In this document: piece by piece, positions 51,869 through 60,775 of the stretch | How the letters are laid out: each line of letters begins with the position of its first letter | Numbering within the stretch: the first letter of the stretch is position 1 | Assembly: GCF_000018045.1 (NCBI RefSeq) | Contig: NC_009792.1 | Span: forward strand, 1,736,001 to 1,800,000 | Source: Citrobacter koseri ATCC BAA-895 | GTDB taxonomy: Bacteria > Pseudomonadota > Gammaproteobacteria > Enterobacterales > Enterobacteriaceae | Reading direction: 5' to 3' | DNA length: 64,000 bases | Position numbers and translations under genes: made by a program | Notes under the pieces: generated by a model | Told to the model about the DNA's origin: nothing | Seen by the model: only the letters and a program-made list of their open reading frames with translations | Database searches by the model: none

Positions 51869-52777
51869 ATGGAAGCACCTTATCAATTAGAATTCACTGA
51901 AAACATTTATTATTCAATAGGTAATAACCCCAGCATTAAAGAAATCATTGAGTCTCTTCAAGGCTGGGAAGCTATTATCAAACAATCTAAAGGAGTCCTT
52001 GCAGAGCTAACTGGAAGTGATATCCTGGATATTGAAGTTAGGGTTCAAAAGTTAGAAGTCGGGAGCCTAACTGAAAAAATTCTTATCAAGTTAGGTTTTG
52101 GCAACGAAGAGAATTTTGATAAATTTCTCGAAAATGCGCATGAAAGGTACATCGGAGAAGGAAAAATGCGTAGCGCCTTAGTTTGGACGGTTATAGCAGG
52201 TGTACTCGCCACGGGTATGTATTTAGCCGTCAAAAACATGGCACCCAATAATGCCTCCCACTTCGAAGCAAATAATAATATAATCATTAACATAGGTGCT
52301 GGCGAAACTAACATTTCACCTGAAAGAATACAGTCGGTGCTCAATAGTACATTAGTTGATAAAAAAACCGCTGCCAAAGGTGCTGTCAAAATTTTATCTC
52401 CAGCGCGAAATGACGAAAATGCAACATTAATGATAGGTAGCGATAACACTTCCGTAACAATACCTTCAGATTTAATCTCTAAAACACCAACCGAGGTTAG
52501 TTTTGAAGCTGATACATATACTCGAGACCATTACGATGTTGACCTTGAGATAAGAGCTCTTGATCTCGACAATCCGACAAAGGGATGGGCTGCCGTGATT
52601 CCTGGCTTAGTTGATCGAAGGGTAAAACTAGTTTTGGCACCCGGGATTAAACCAGAAGACCTATCCCATAAATTCGCCTTCCGCGCTGATGTAACCATTA
52701 CTTATAAACTTACGTCATCTAAAGGCGAAGCATACAAGCCAACAGAAATATTTTTAAGCAAATTAATCGCGGAATGA
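51869..52777 (+). CDS. Single-span membrane protein co-oriented with the repressor, moron
   Basis: About 302 residues (earlier in-frame starts at 51857 and 51863). A cytoplasmic N-terminal domain (about 1-95, SIKEIIESLQGWEAIIKQSK), one span (SALVWTVIAGVLATGMYLAV) and a large C-terminal domain that includes NNNIIINIGAGETNISPERI and RRVKLVLAPGIKPEDLS. AT-rich and directly downstream of the repressor, so it is likely expressed in the lysogen. This position often carries exclusion or defence genes. Not recognised. Confidence 0.62.
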   Translation: MEAPYQLEFTENIYYSIGNNPSIKEIIESLQGWEAIIKQSKGVLAELTGSDILDIEVRVQKLEVGSLTEKILIKLGFGNEENFDKFLENAHERYIGEGKMRSALVWTVIAGVLATGMYLAVKNMAPNNASHFEANNNIIINIGAGETNISPERIQSVLNSTLVDKKTAAKGAVKILSPARNDENATLMIGSDNTSVTIPSDLISKTPTEVSFEADTYTRDHYDVDLEIRALDLDNPTKGWAAVIPGLVDRRVKLVLAPGIKPEDLSHKFAFRADVTITYKLTSSKGEAYKPTEIFLSKLIAE

Positions 52778-52781
52778 AATT

Positions 52782-52806
52782 AACCCGGCCACCGCGCCGG
52801 GTTTTT
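52782..52806 (+). terminator. Terminator of the repressor-moron transcript
   Basis: AACCCGGC-CACCGC-GCCGGGTT hairpin followed by TTT. Confidence 0.85.
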
Positions 52807-52909
52807 ATTGCCCTTTCCTCACAAACTCCGCAGCATCCCTCTTTGCGCCCTTGACTGTTTAGCAGCTATACACGCTACATCTACTTAATCAGGCTATCCT
52901 TGTTGATAT

Positions 52910-53014
52910 ATGATGCAAATAATCAGTTGGGAAATAATAAGAGAGTATCTGATAGTATGCCTGGTAACTGTTGTTATGGTCGCCGCGATTTCACTGGTTA
53001 TGCTGGCCTGGTGA
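52910..53014 (+). CDS. 34-aa hydrophobic peptide, toxin-like
   Basis: Starts with two Met codons; QIISWEIIREYLIVCLVTVV then MVAAISLVMLAW forms one membrane span covering most of the chain. The ribosome site is weak, as is common for regulated type I toxins. A strong terminator follows 110 bp later, so the transcript is short. An alternative reading frame over the same stretch (from 52900) codes for 66 unremarkable residues. The region may instead be a small regulatory RNA. Confidence 0.45.
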   Translation: MMQIISWEIIREYLIVCLVTVVMVAAISLVMLAW

Positions 53015-53122
53015 ATTTTGCAGGGGTCTTTTCCCTGAAACATGCGCGACAACACACTCTGGTAAGACAAGCTCTGTTATGGTGCATGAACAAGAAATAA
53101 CAGCACCATATATCCGACTTAC

Positions 53123-53157
53123 AGCCCGGATTACGACACGTTCCGGGCTTTTTTTTT
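53123..53157 (+). terminator. Strong terminator after the 34-aa peptide region
   Basis: AGCCCGGA...TCCGGGCT 8-bp stem followed by nine Ts. A weak promoter (-35 TTGACT at 52851) would make an RNA of about 270 nt. Confidence 0.85.
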
Positions 53158-53160
53158 GCC

Positions 53161-53370
53161 CTATTCTTCCAGCAACTTCACCGCCAGTTCCATCGCCTGA
53201 ATCTGGTCAGCATCCCACTTATCCAGCCCCTTCGATATCTCCGTTCGTATCACGTCAGCTATAGCCACTCTTTTGGTTTCATGCCCTTCAGCCACCATCG
53301 CAAACACAACATCACCCACAATCCGGCACATTTCCTGATAGCGCAACTGCGCCAGTTCCTCGTAATCCAT
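53161..53370 (-). CDS. Small phage protein, unknown function
   Basis: 69 residues from the ATG at 53370 (GAGGGTTAGTG upstream). Helical and acidic (DYEELAQLRYQEMCRIVGDV, WDADQIQAMELAVKLLEE). It runs opposite to the left operon, just upstream of its operators. Not recognised. Confidence 0.58.
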   Translation of the reverse strand: MDYEELAQLRYQEMCRIVGDVVFAMVAEGHETKRVAIADVIRTEISKGLDKWDADQIQAMELAVKLLEE

Positions 53371-53429
53371 CACTAACCCTCGGCAATTGATGTTTTTGTG
53401 AGCATAACACACGCTCCCTCTCCCAACAT

Positions 53430-53446
53430 ATAAACCTAAAATTTAC
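53430..53446. promoter_or_regulatory. Operator site in the left control region (OL2-like)
   Basis: ATAAACCTAAAATTTAC, same dyad pattern as the sites at 51314, 51361 and 53477; 20 bp upstream of the left promoter -35. Confidence 0.6.
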
Positions 53447-53465
53447 ACCAAACATTAATTGAAAG

Positions 53466-53494
53466 TTGACACAACTATAAACCAGTGATTTAAT
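53466..53494 (+). promoter_or_regulatory. Left early promoter (pL-like) with overlapping operator
   Basis: -35 TTGACA (perfect), 17-bp spacer, -10 TTTAAT. The operator ATAAACCAGTGATTTAA at 53477-53493 covers the spacer and -10, so repressor binding would block it. It drives the small early genes, recE, recT, xis and int, and in the lysogen there is no visible terminator before phoPQ. Confidence 0.85.
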
Positions 53495-53643
53495 CAATAT
53501 CACAGCAACACGACCACCCAGGCAGGACGCCCACGAAGTAGCCGTCCGGGGCATACGAAGACCGGAATGAGGTGGATGAGTTAACGCGCAGCAGGTATCA
53601 AACGTTCCGCCAGCCGGGCGACAACGGCAAGCAGAGGGTGAAA

Positions 53644-53916
53644 ATGAAAATTGATTTAGATCTCAAGGCGCAGGGAGTTGACGTTTCAACCAGCGGTTAT
53701 CGCGATTTTGTTAACGCCGAAATTCGCGGCGTTGAAGTGGATGATGTGCTGGAAGAAATCGAAAGCGATGTACTGTTCGCTGCCATCGACCTGCCGGATT
53801 ACATCGACTGGGCTGACAACAACAGCAAGTTACCGGAAATTCTGGATCGTCTTTCTCCTGACGAGGTCATTAGCTGGCTTCGCGATAACGGGCATCTGGA
53901 GGATAACGATGATTAA
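53644..53916 (+). CDS. Acidic early protein, unknown function
   Basis: 90 residues from the ATG at 53644 (GAGGGTGAAA upstream). Strongly acidic (VEVDDVLEEIESDVLFAAID, SPDEVISWLRDNGHLEDN). First gene of the left operon after an about 150-base leader. An acidic single-domain protein here could be a DNA mimic or anti-defence factor, but no evidence decides. Confidence 0.6.
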   Translation: MKIDLDLKAQGVDVSTSGYRDFVNAEIRGVEVDDVLEEIESDVLFAAIDLPDYIDWADNNSKLPEILDRLSPDEVISWLRDNGHLEDNDD

Positions 53917-54037
53917 CCAGCAGCAAGTCCGGGAGGCTCAACGCCTTGCATGGTTCGCCGTTCGGCATCGCAATATCCAGGTATGGGAAGAAGCCAAACG
54001 TATTTACGCACTTGCTATCGGGAGGACTCTTCACTGA
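53909..54037 (+). CDS. 42-aa early protein
   Basis: Begins inside the end of the preceding gene (ATG at 53909, GGAGG upstream) and ends in a one-base overlap with the next. QREAQ-type helices (QVREAQRLAWFAVRHRNIQV). Tight coupling supports it being translated. Unknown function. Confidence 0.55.
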   Translation: MINQQQVREAQRLAWFAVRHRNIQVWEEAKRIYALAIGRTLH

Positions 54038-54222
54038 TGGAGACGCTATTCGCACTGGTATTAACGGTCGCAATGACCAACGGTGACTTTCAGGATGTGA
54101 TTCTCGGTGTATATGACAACCAGCAGGAATGCCAGGCCGCAGCTGTCGAGCAAAAGGTTAATGGTGAGTGCTGGCCTGTTGAGGGAATTATTCGCAACGG
54201 AGAGCTGCCAGCAAGCATCTGA
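54037..54222 (+). CDS. DUF1482 family early protein
   Basis: 61 residues. METLFALVLTVAMTNGDFQD then VILGVYDNQQECQAAAVEQK is the DUF1482 pattern seen in Rac-like early operons: a hydrophobic start with a conserved DF and Cys pair, perhaps exported. Ribosome site GGAGGA. Confidence 0.75.
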   Translation: METLFALVLTVAMTNGDFQDVILGVYDNQQECQAAAVEQKVNGECWPVEGIIRNGELPASI

Positions 54223-54231
54223 GGAGGGGTA

Positions 54232-54390
54232 ATGCAGAAAGAATGCGGTTACTGCCGCAAACCCGTTGAAGAAGGCAAAGAAGTAAAGAGCATCCTTTTC
54301 TATCGCAATGGCAACCGGCTTGCCAACAAAGAAAAAGAATACTGCTCAAAGCAATGCGCTGAATACGATCAGATGGCGCACGAAAGTTAA
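54232..54390 (+). CDS. YdaE-like zinc-binding small protein
   Basis: 52 residues with two Cys pairs, CGYC near the N-terminus and CSKQC near the C-terminus (treble-clef type), as in Rac YdaE. GAGGAGGGG ribosome site. Lies in the same neighbourhood (before recE) as ydaE in Rac. Function unknown. Confidence 0.7.
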   Translation: MQKECGYCRKPVEEGKEVKSILFYRNGNRLANKEKEYCSKQCAEYDQMAHES

Positions 54391-54477
54391 CCAGCAGTCC
54401 TGAAATATGAAACAAAAAATTCGCCATTAATTTGGCGCGGCTTCTTACACCCTGAATTTAACAACCGGAGAAGTTTT

Positions 54478-54765
54478 ATGGAAATCGTAAAAATCGAAAT
54501 GAACCTGAAAGCAGTGAATAAAGAATTGGCTGTATTCAACTGCGAGAAGAAAGTATCAGGCGTTATTCATTCAGCCGAAACGGGCGCGGTCACGGTCATT
54601 CTTGACGGTGGCTATGTATTCGGCAAGTTCGACTGTCCTCTTTGTGCTGTAGAGGCAATTTCAATGCTGTCCGTAAAAGTAAGTGATGGCGATAACGCCG
54701 GGTTTGGCAACTACCGCAGCTACAAACTCGATTACTCAGAAAAGGTTTTCAGCACCGTTCATTAA
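54478..54765 (+). CDS. 95-aa early protein, unknown function
   Basis: EIVKIEMNLKAVNKELAVFN and CEKKVSGVIHSAETGAVTVI suggest a beta-rich protein. It has a good CGGAGAAG ribosome site. Lies upstream of recE with a 127-bp gap that holds a possible weak hairpin. Not recognised. Confidence 0.58.
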   Translation: MEIVKIEMNLKAVNKELAVFNCEKKVSGVIHSAETGAVTVILDGGYVFGKFDCPLCAVEAISMLSVKVSDGDNAGFGNYRSYKLDYSEKVFSTVH

Positions 54766-54892
54766 GCAAAAGCCCACACGAAGTGGGCCTGCCCGTCCGG
54801 CGTCACCGACCAAAGCGAACCGGACATTTCTACCTGGTAAAACCGAGGTGCCATTAAGGCGCCTCCATTCTACACGAATTGAGGATAAAATA

Positions 54893-57805
54893 ATGAGTGG
54901 AACTAATCCTGTATTTTTAGTCCGCAAAGCAAAGAAATCATCAGGCCAGAAAGATGCAGTTCTCTGGTGCAGCGATGATCTTGAAGCGGCAAATGCCACA
55001 CTGGATTATCTCCTGATTAAATCCGGCGCAAAGCTGAAAGATTATTTTAAAGCTGTTGCCACTAATTTCCCCGTCGTTAACGAGCTTCCGCCAGAAGGCG
55101 AACTCAGCTTAACGTTCTGCGATTTCTACCAGCTTGGAAGCGACAACATGACCTGGGCGCAGATCCCCGGTGTTACGTTGCCCTCTTCTGATGCTGCCGC
55201 CGAAGCACGTCAGCATATCGTTAACGGTGTTGATACCGAAACAGGTGAAGTGCTGGAAGATCACACAGAAGAAGTTGTTGATACCGAAACTGGCGAAATT
55301 ACCCAGCACGAACAGCCGTCAACTGAAGACAATGGCGATCGACCTGAACACCCTCAGTTAACTGTTGTGGCAACGATGCCCTTCCGTCATCGCGTTCTGG
55401 CTCAACATATTGGCGATGGCGAGTATCTCTATCATGTCGATGAAGAGCAGAAAAAAGCAATTCTCGCTCTGGAAATGGACACTGATAACTCATATGTCCA
55501 GAACCTTTTACTTGCGTCTGAGAATGTTGAACCATTCAAAAAGGCCATTGAACACGATATCCATAAAGCGGTAAATGCTGTTAAGAACGTGTTTCCTGCC
55601 GATGGCAAAATCCCTGAGCTGGCAAGCGTTATCCAGTTTCTGAAAACATGGTTCGATACCCCTCATATTGATCGCGGGCTGCTCGTTAAAGAGTGGTGCA
55701 AAGGTAATCGTGTATCAGCTATTCAGCGTACTGAAAGCGGCGCGAACGCTGGCGGCGGAATTGCATCCGATCGCAAAATGCCCCAGACCACTCTCGGTCT
55801 TGAATTTGAAATAGCCTTAGGCCTGCTGGCGCGTCAGTATGAATTTGATATTTATTCTCTGCCATTGCAGATCGAACTAAAGGCTAATTCAATCATGAAC
55901 GCAGTTGACGACCCTGAGTGGCTGGCAACGCGCGAACTGTTCGTGTCAATGCCTGGTGGTCTGGACTATTCCCGCGCATGCATCGTTGCAACGGTAAAAA
56001 CCACACCAGATGAACTGTACAAATCCCCATTTCGCCACCGCGAGTACCTGAATAAGGTGCTGACAGAAACTGACCATGCCAATCCCGATCCGCTTGTCGT
56101 TGATATTGCCTGCGGACGTTCGTCCATGCCTATGCCAACGCCAGTAAGACAGGATGAACCATCCGTTGAAGAAGTAAACCGACAACTCGCAGCTGCGCGC
56201 GGTGATTACGTTGAAGGTATCAGTGACCCTAACGATCCGAAGTGGGTTCATGAAGACTACAACGCCGCCTCAAATGAGGGAGAAAAAACGGAAAATGAGG
56301 ACGTCGCCGATGTGCAGGTTCAAGAAACTGACGGTAATGAAGAACAGGCTGGTGATGCGCTGCGTACAAGCGAAAGCGATCTGGGGAATGGTGAAGAAGC
56401 AGATACCGGCGAACAAGCCGATGTAGACCACAATCAACCGGAAGTGAGCCAGAACAACGATTCTGCAAGCCATTCTGAGCCAGAAGCGCAACAGGAAGAA
56501 CCAATGCCAGTGTGGCCGGAATACTTCGAGCCGGGGCGTTATGAAGGCGTACCGAACGAGGTATATCACGCGGCGAATGGCACCAGTTCGACGATGGTAA
56601 AAGATGCCCGGGTATCGCTGATGTATTTCGAGGCGCGCCACGTATCCAAAACCATCCAGAAAGAACGCACCAAAGTCCTGGATATGGGGAATCTGGTGCA
56701 CGCGCTGGCATTACAGCCTGAACAACTGGAAAAAGAGTTCAGCATCGAGCCGGAAATCCCGGAAGGTGCGCTCACGACGACAGCGACGATCCGCGCGGTT
56801 ATCGACGAACACAACGCCAGCCTGCCGGCATTACTCACCGCAGACGATATCAAAGCGTTGCTGGAAGAATACAACGCCACCCTGCCCGCGCCATTACCGC
56901 TTGGGGCATCCGTTGACGAAGCGTATGCGTCATATGAGCAACTCCCGGAAGAGTTCCAGCGCATCGAAAACGGGACTAAGCATACAGCAGCGGCAATGAA
57001 GGCCTGCATCAAAGAATACAACGCCACCCTGCCGCCGCAGGTGAAAACCAGCGGAAGCCGTGACGCGCTGCTTGAGCAACTGGCGATCATCAACCCTGAC
57101 CTGGTCGCACAGGAAGCACAGAAGCCACAGCCGTTGAAAGTATCCGGCACCAAAGCGGATCTGATTCAGGCAGTGAAATCCGTCAAACCTGAAACAGTGT
57201 TTGCCGACGAGCTGCTTGACGCATGGCGCGAAAACCCCGGCGATAAAATTCTGGTTACCCGCCAGCAGTTGAGCACCGCGCAGGCCATCCAGAAAGCGCT
57301 GCTGAATCACCCGACCGCCGGGAAGCTGCTGACGCATCCGAACCGCGCCGTAGAGGTGAGCTATTTCGGTATTGATGAGGAAACCGGGCTGGAAATCCGC
57401 GTGCGCCCAGACCTTGAAATCGACATGGGCGGCCTGCGCATCGGTGCGGACCTGAAAACCATCAGCATGTGGAATATCAAGCAGGAAGGCCTGCGCGCCA
57501 AACTGCACCGGGAAATCATCGAGCGCGATTATCACCTGAGCGCTGCCATGTACTGCGAAACCGCAGCGCTGGACCAGTTTTTCTGGATATTCGTCAACAA
57601 AGACGAGAACTACCACTGGATCGCCATCGTCGAGGTATCCGAAGAGTTGCTGGAACTCGGCATGCTGGAATACCGCAAAGCAATGCGCGCCATAGCGAAC
57701 GGGTTCGACACTGGCGAATGGCCAGCGCCGATTACCGAAGATTACGCCGAAGAACTCAACGATTTTGATGTGCGCCGCCTTGAAGCGCTGCGCGTACAGG
57801 CATAA
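54893..57805 (+). CDS. RecE-type exonuclease VIII with inserted repeat domain
   Basis: 970 residues; longer than the 866 of Rac RecE. The N-terminal ~300 residues (PVFLVRKAKKSSGQKDAVLW, FKAVATNFPVVNE, then KEWCKGNRVS) track RecE. The nuclease domain starts near 545 and has the PD-(D/E)xK residues in RPDLEIDM (D840) and GADLKT (D853, K855). Between about 625 and 775 lies an insertion with repeated (E/D)-(H/Y)-NA(S/T)LP and HeH/SAP-like units. It degrades the 5' strand of duplex ends and feeds RecT. The next gene is recT. Confidence 0.9.
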   Translation: MSGTNPVFLVRKAKKSSGQKDAVLWCSDDLEAANATLDYLLIKSGAKLKDYFKAVATNFPVVNELPPEGELSLTFCDFYQLGSDNMTWAQIPGVTLPSSDAAAEARQHIVNGVDTETGEVLEDHTEEVVDTETGEITQHEQPSTEDNGDRPEHPQLTVVATMPFRHRVLAQHIGDGEYLYHVDEEQKKAILALEMDTDNSYVQNLLLASENVEPFKKAIEHDIHKAVNAVKNVFPADGKIPELASVIQFLKTWFDTPHIDRGLLVKEWCKGNRVSAIQRTESGANAGGGIASDRKMPQTTLGLEFEIALGLLARQYEFDIYSLPLQIELKANSIMNAVDDPEWLATRELFVSMPGGLDYSRACIVATVKTTPDELYKSPFRHREYLNKVLTETDHANPDPLVVDIACGRSSMPMPTPVRQDEPSVEEVNRQLAAARGDYVEGISDPNDPKWVHEDYNAASNEGEKTENEDVADVQVQETDGNEEQAGDALRTSESDLGNGEEADTGEQADVDHNQPEVSQNNDSASHSEPEAQQEEPMPVWPEYFEPGRYEGVPNEVYHAANGTSSTMVKDARVSLMYFEARHVSKTIQKERTKVLDMGNLVHALALQPEQLEKEFSIEPEIPEGALTTTATIRAVIDEHNASLPALLTADDIKALLEEYNATLPAPLPLGASVDEAYASYEQLPEEFQRIENGTKHTAAAMKACIKEYNATLPPQVKTSGSRDALLEQLAIINPDLVAQEAQKPQPLKVSGTKADLIQAVKSVKPETVFADELLDAWRENPGDKILVTRQQLSTAQAIQKALLNHPTAGKLLTHPNRAVEVSYFGIDEETGLEIRVRPDLEIDMGGLRIGADLKTISMWNIKQEGLRAKLHREIIERDYHLSAAMYCETAALDQFFWIFVNKDENYHWIAIVEVSEELLELGMLEYRKAMRAIANGFDTGEWPAPITEDYAEELNDFDVRRLEALRVQA

Positions 57806-57817
57806 GGGGGAATAACA

Positions 57818-58906
57818 ATGTCCAATTTAGTCGCCACCACTGAAAACCAAACTCAGAAAATCGACAACGTTTCTATCCTGACGAACGGGGAACTGTTCAA
57901 CCGCCTGCGCACGCTTTCGGAGGTAATGGCCAACAGTGGAAACTTCGTCCCAGATCATTACCGGGGGAAACCGGACGCCTGCATGGCTGTTGTGATGCAG
58001 GCTGCGCGCTGGGGCATGGATCCTTTCGCTGTAGCGCAAAAGACTTTCATCGTCGGGAATTCCGGTGTGCTTGGTTATGAAGCGCAGCTGGTTAATGCGG
58101 TGATCAACACTATGGCCCCCACTAAGGATCGTATCCACTTTGAATGGTTCGGCGAATGGGAAAATATCGTTGGACGGTTCGTGGAGAAGACAAGCAGCCA
58201 GAATAAAAAGTACATCGCGCCGGGCTGGAATTTGAAAGACGAAGCTGGCGTGGGCGTTCGCGCCTGGGCAACGCTTAAAGGTGAATCTGAACCGCGCGAG
58301 CTGGTCCTGATGCTTTCGCAAGCACAGGTACGCAATTCAACATTGTGGGCAACCGACCCACGCCAGCAGTTAGCCTATCTCGCCGTTAAACGTTGGGCGC
58401 GTCTCTACTGCCCCGACGTGATTCTCGGGGTTTATACCGCCGATGAGATTGACGAGCGTGAGGAGAAGGTAATCAACCCCTCGTCTGTTGAAAGGGTCAC
58501 CATTGATGAGATTGCCAGCAGTGCGCGCACGACAGCCAGCGCGCAGGAATCAACTAAAAACATCGATCAGTTAGCCGACGATCTGCGTGACCGCATTGAA
58601 AAAGCAATGACGGTCGACCAGGCAAGCGCTATCCGCGGTGAAATCGAGACCGAAAAACCAATACTTGGCACAGCTCTATACACGGAACTGAAAAATAAGG
58701 CCGTTCGTCGTTATTACCTGGTCGATCACCGCAACCGGGTGGAAGCGGCTATCAATGCCCTGCCTAACCCGGGCGAACCAGAAGCGGCAGAACTGTTTGC
58801 TAAAGCTGAAGGCGTTCTCAATGCCGCCAAACGTCACTTGGGCGATGAACTGTACGACCAGTTCCGCATCACCCTGGACGACATGAAACCGGAATACGTG
58901 GGCTAA
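57818..58906 (+). CDS. RecT single-strand annealing protein
   Basis: 362 residues. The family core is MAVVMQAARWGMDPFAVAQK, VGNSGVLGYEAQLVNAVI and DPRQQLAYLAVKRWARLYCP. The C-terminal ~130 residues form a helical tail (DQLADDLRDRIEKAMTVDQA). With RecE it performs end-to-end homologous annealing, RecA-independent. 12 bp after recE. Confidence 0.93.
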   Translation: MSNLVATTENQTQKIDNVSILTNGELFNRLRTLSEVMANSGNFVPDHYRGKPDACMAVVMQAARWGMDPFAVAQKTFIVGNSGVLGYEAQLVNAVINTMAPTKDRIHFEWFGEWENIVGRFVEKTSSQNKKYIAPGWNLKDEAGVGVRAWATLKGESEPRELVLMLSQAQVRNSTLWATDPRQQLAYLAVKRWARLYCPDVILGVYTADEIDEREEKVINPSSVERVTIDEIASSARTTASAQESTKNIDQLADDLRDRIEKAMTVDQASAIRGEIETEKPILGTALYTELKNKAVRRYYLVDHRNRVEAAINALPNPGEPEAAELFAKAEGVLNAAKRHLGDELYDQFRITLDDMKPEYVG

Positions 58907-58946
58907 GGGAGGCGGGAGGGCGGCCCCTCCCGTCACAGGGGGTTAT

Positions 58947-59186
58947 ATGCGCCTTATCAATCGCAGTAAGCAATCTCCGTTAGGTCGTCGGGCATGCGAT
59001 GCAGCACTGGCAAAGCATGTTGAGCTTTACGGGGAGTTTGGCCGACAGAAAACAAAGACCACTTATACCGTGGCGGTCGACGGCGTGAAGGTGACAGTAG
59101 AAGTTGTTAACCGACATAAGAGCTATGTCGCCACCGCAATGACAGGTATGCGCCGACTGCGCGCACTGCCAGGGCAGATTGCCTGA
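58947..59186 (+). CDS. DUF4060-like small phage protein
   Basis: 79 residues, basic. RLINRSKQSPLGRRACDAAL at the N-terminus and VAVDGVKVTVEVVNRHKSYV in the middle match the small protein usually found between recT and xis in lambdoid phages. Function unknown. Confidence 0.72.
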   Translation: MRLINRSKQSPLGRRACDAALAKHVELYGEFGRQKTKTTYTVAVDGVKVTVEVVNRHKSYVATAMTGMRRLRALPGQIA

Positions 59187-59250
59187 TAACGAATTATCAA
59201 TGTCACAACACCGGCGCATCTATACTGGCGCCGGTTACCTGAGGTGAACC

Positions 59251-59466
59251 ATGTCACAGGTAATTTTTAACGAAGAGTGGGTTGTTGAGTCCAGACTTAC
59301 CGAAAGAACAGGACTTACTGAAGGACAGATTAAAAATTATCGCCAGAAACTATGGGTTGAAGGTGTTCACTTCAAGCGCCTTACTGCGCTTGGACAGACT
59401 GACAACTCTAAAGGTCTGCTTTGGTACAACTACCCGAAGATTAATCAGTTAGTTCAGGATGCTTAA
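59251..59466 (+). CDS. xis: Excisionase
   Basis: 71 residues. NEEWVVESRLTERTGLTEGQ with KNYRQKLWVEGVHFKRL is a MerR-like winged-helix excisionase, as in the DUF1233 family. Overlaps the integrase start (TAATG), so both are translated together. Confidence 0.88.
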   Translation: MSQVIFNEEWVVESRLTERTGLTEGQIKNYRQKLWVEGVHFKRLTALGQTDNSKGLLWYNYPKINQLVQDA

Positions 59467-60752
59467 TGAAATACCCGACTGGTGTTGAACTGCATAACGG
59501 AAAAATCAGGATCACATTTATCTATCGCGGCATTCGTTGCCGCGAAGTTCTCCAGGGTTGGGTTGTCAACAGTAGCAATATTAAAAAAGCGGGCAATCTG
59601 CGCGCGGCAATTGTGAGTGAGATACAACTCGGTAAGTTCGACTACGCAGATCGTTTCCCGGAATCAAAGGCTCTTAAGAAATTTTCGTCCACAAAACGGA
59701 TCTCCACATTCAAAGAACTGAGTGATTTTTTTACAGATACAAAGTCACTGGAGGTATCTGAAGCCACTTTGCTATCCATCACATCAGTCGTTAACACCCT
59801 GAAACGAGTCGTGGGCGAGAACACACGGCTGGTTGATATTCAGCACGCAGATATTCTGAATTACCGCAAAGAACTCCTGACCGGGGAGGTTTTCAACCCT
59901 TCAATGCCAAACCGCATCAAAAATGGGCGCGCGCCCTCAACAGTCAATAAACAGATGGCTGTTTTATCAGAAATGCTGAAGCTTGCAAACCGAAGCCAGT
60001 TTATATTGCATGCTCCTTATGAAGGAGTGTCGAGACTCAAGTTATCTAAAAATGATCCCGATCCACTTTTACTTCATGAGTACCAGGCACTGATAGCCGC
60101 CCTTCCCCGTAGCCAGGCATTAATCATCATTATTGCAGTGCATACGGGGATGAGGCCGGGCGAGATATGCGCACTGGCATGGGAAGATATTGATTTGGTA
60201 AAAGGTGAAATCCACGTATCCAGAAATTTGACGAACAAGCGAGTATTTGTACCCCCTAAAACAGATGCCGGGATAAGGACGATAACGTTGCTGAAACCTG
60301 CTCATGATGCTCTGCTGGAGCAATACGAAATCACCGGGAACAGTCCAAAACAGGAAATTAAGTTTCATCATCGTGAGATCGGAAAAACTGAGCAGCAATA
60401 TCTTCGCTTCGTTTTTTCACCGACATCATACTCGTCAACGAAAGGCGGTTACTTTTCCAAGGACTCGATTTCCTATGGCTGGAGGCGTGGAACTAAACTT
60501 TCAGGTATACGTGAGCGCAATCCATATCAGTCGCGTCACACATATGCCTGCTGGACGCTGATGGCCGGAGCGAACCCGTCGTTCATTGCCAGCCAGATGG
60601 GGCATGAAGATGCGCGTATGGTGTACGAGGTTTACTCCAAGTGGATTGGTGACATGAACCAGGATCAGGTCAACATGCTGAACAATCAGATGCCGACAGC
60701 ACTGCCCCCAGGACGCCCCCACGGGCGAGGGAGTATGAAAAAAGTCATTTAA
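59466..60752 (+). CDS. int: Tyrosine recombinase integrase
   Basis: 428 residues. Arm-binding domain (DUF3596-like: YPTGVELHNGKIRITFIYRG), core-binding domain (about 85-190), catalytic domain with HTGMRPGEICALAWEDID (first Arg), YQSRHTYACWTLMAGANPSF (box II RH), MGHEDARMVYEVYSKW (His and the nucleophilic Tyr). The DUF3596 type is shared with phage 21/e14-like integrases that use icd, but here the site is at phoP. Ends 24 bp before attR and transcribes toward phoP. Confidence 0.95.
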   Translation: MKYPTGVELHNGKIRITFIYRGIRCREVLQGWVVNSSNIKKAGNLRAAIVSEIQLGKFDYADRFPESKALKKFSSTKRISTFKELSDFFTDTKSLEVSEATLLSITSVVNTLKRVVGENTRLVDIQHADILNYRKELLTGEVFNPSMPNRIKNGRAPSTVNKQMAVLSEMLKLANRSQFILHAPYEGVSRLKLSKNDPDPLLLHEYQALIAALPRSQALIIIIAVHTGMRPGEICALAWEDIDLVKGEIHVSRNLTNKRVFVPPKTDAGIRTITLLKPAHDALLEQYEITGNSPKQEIKFHHREIGKTEQQYLRFVFSPTSYSSTKGGYFSKDSISYGWRRGTKLSGIRERNPYQSRHTYACWTLMAGANPSFIASQMGHEDARMVYEVYSKWIGDMNQDQVNMLNNQMPTALPPGRPHGRGSMKKVI

Positions 60753-60775
60753 TTTCATAGCGCTGGTTTCAATCC

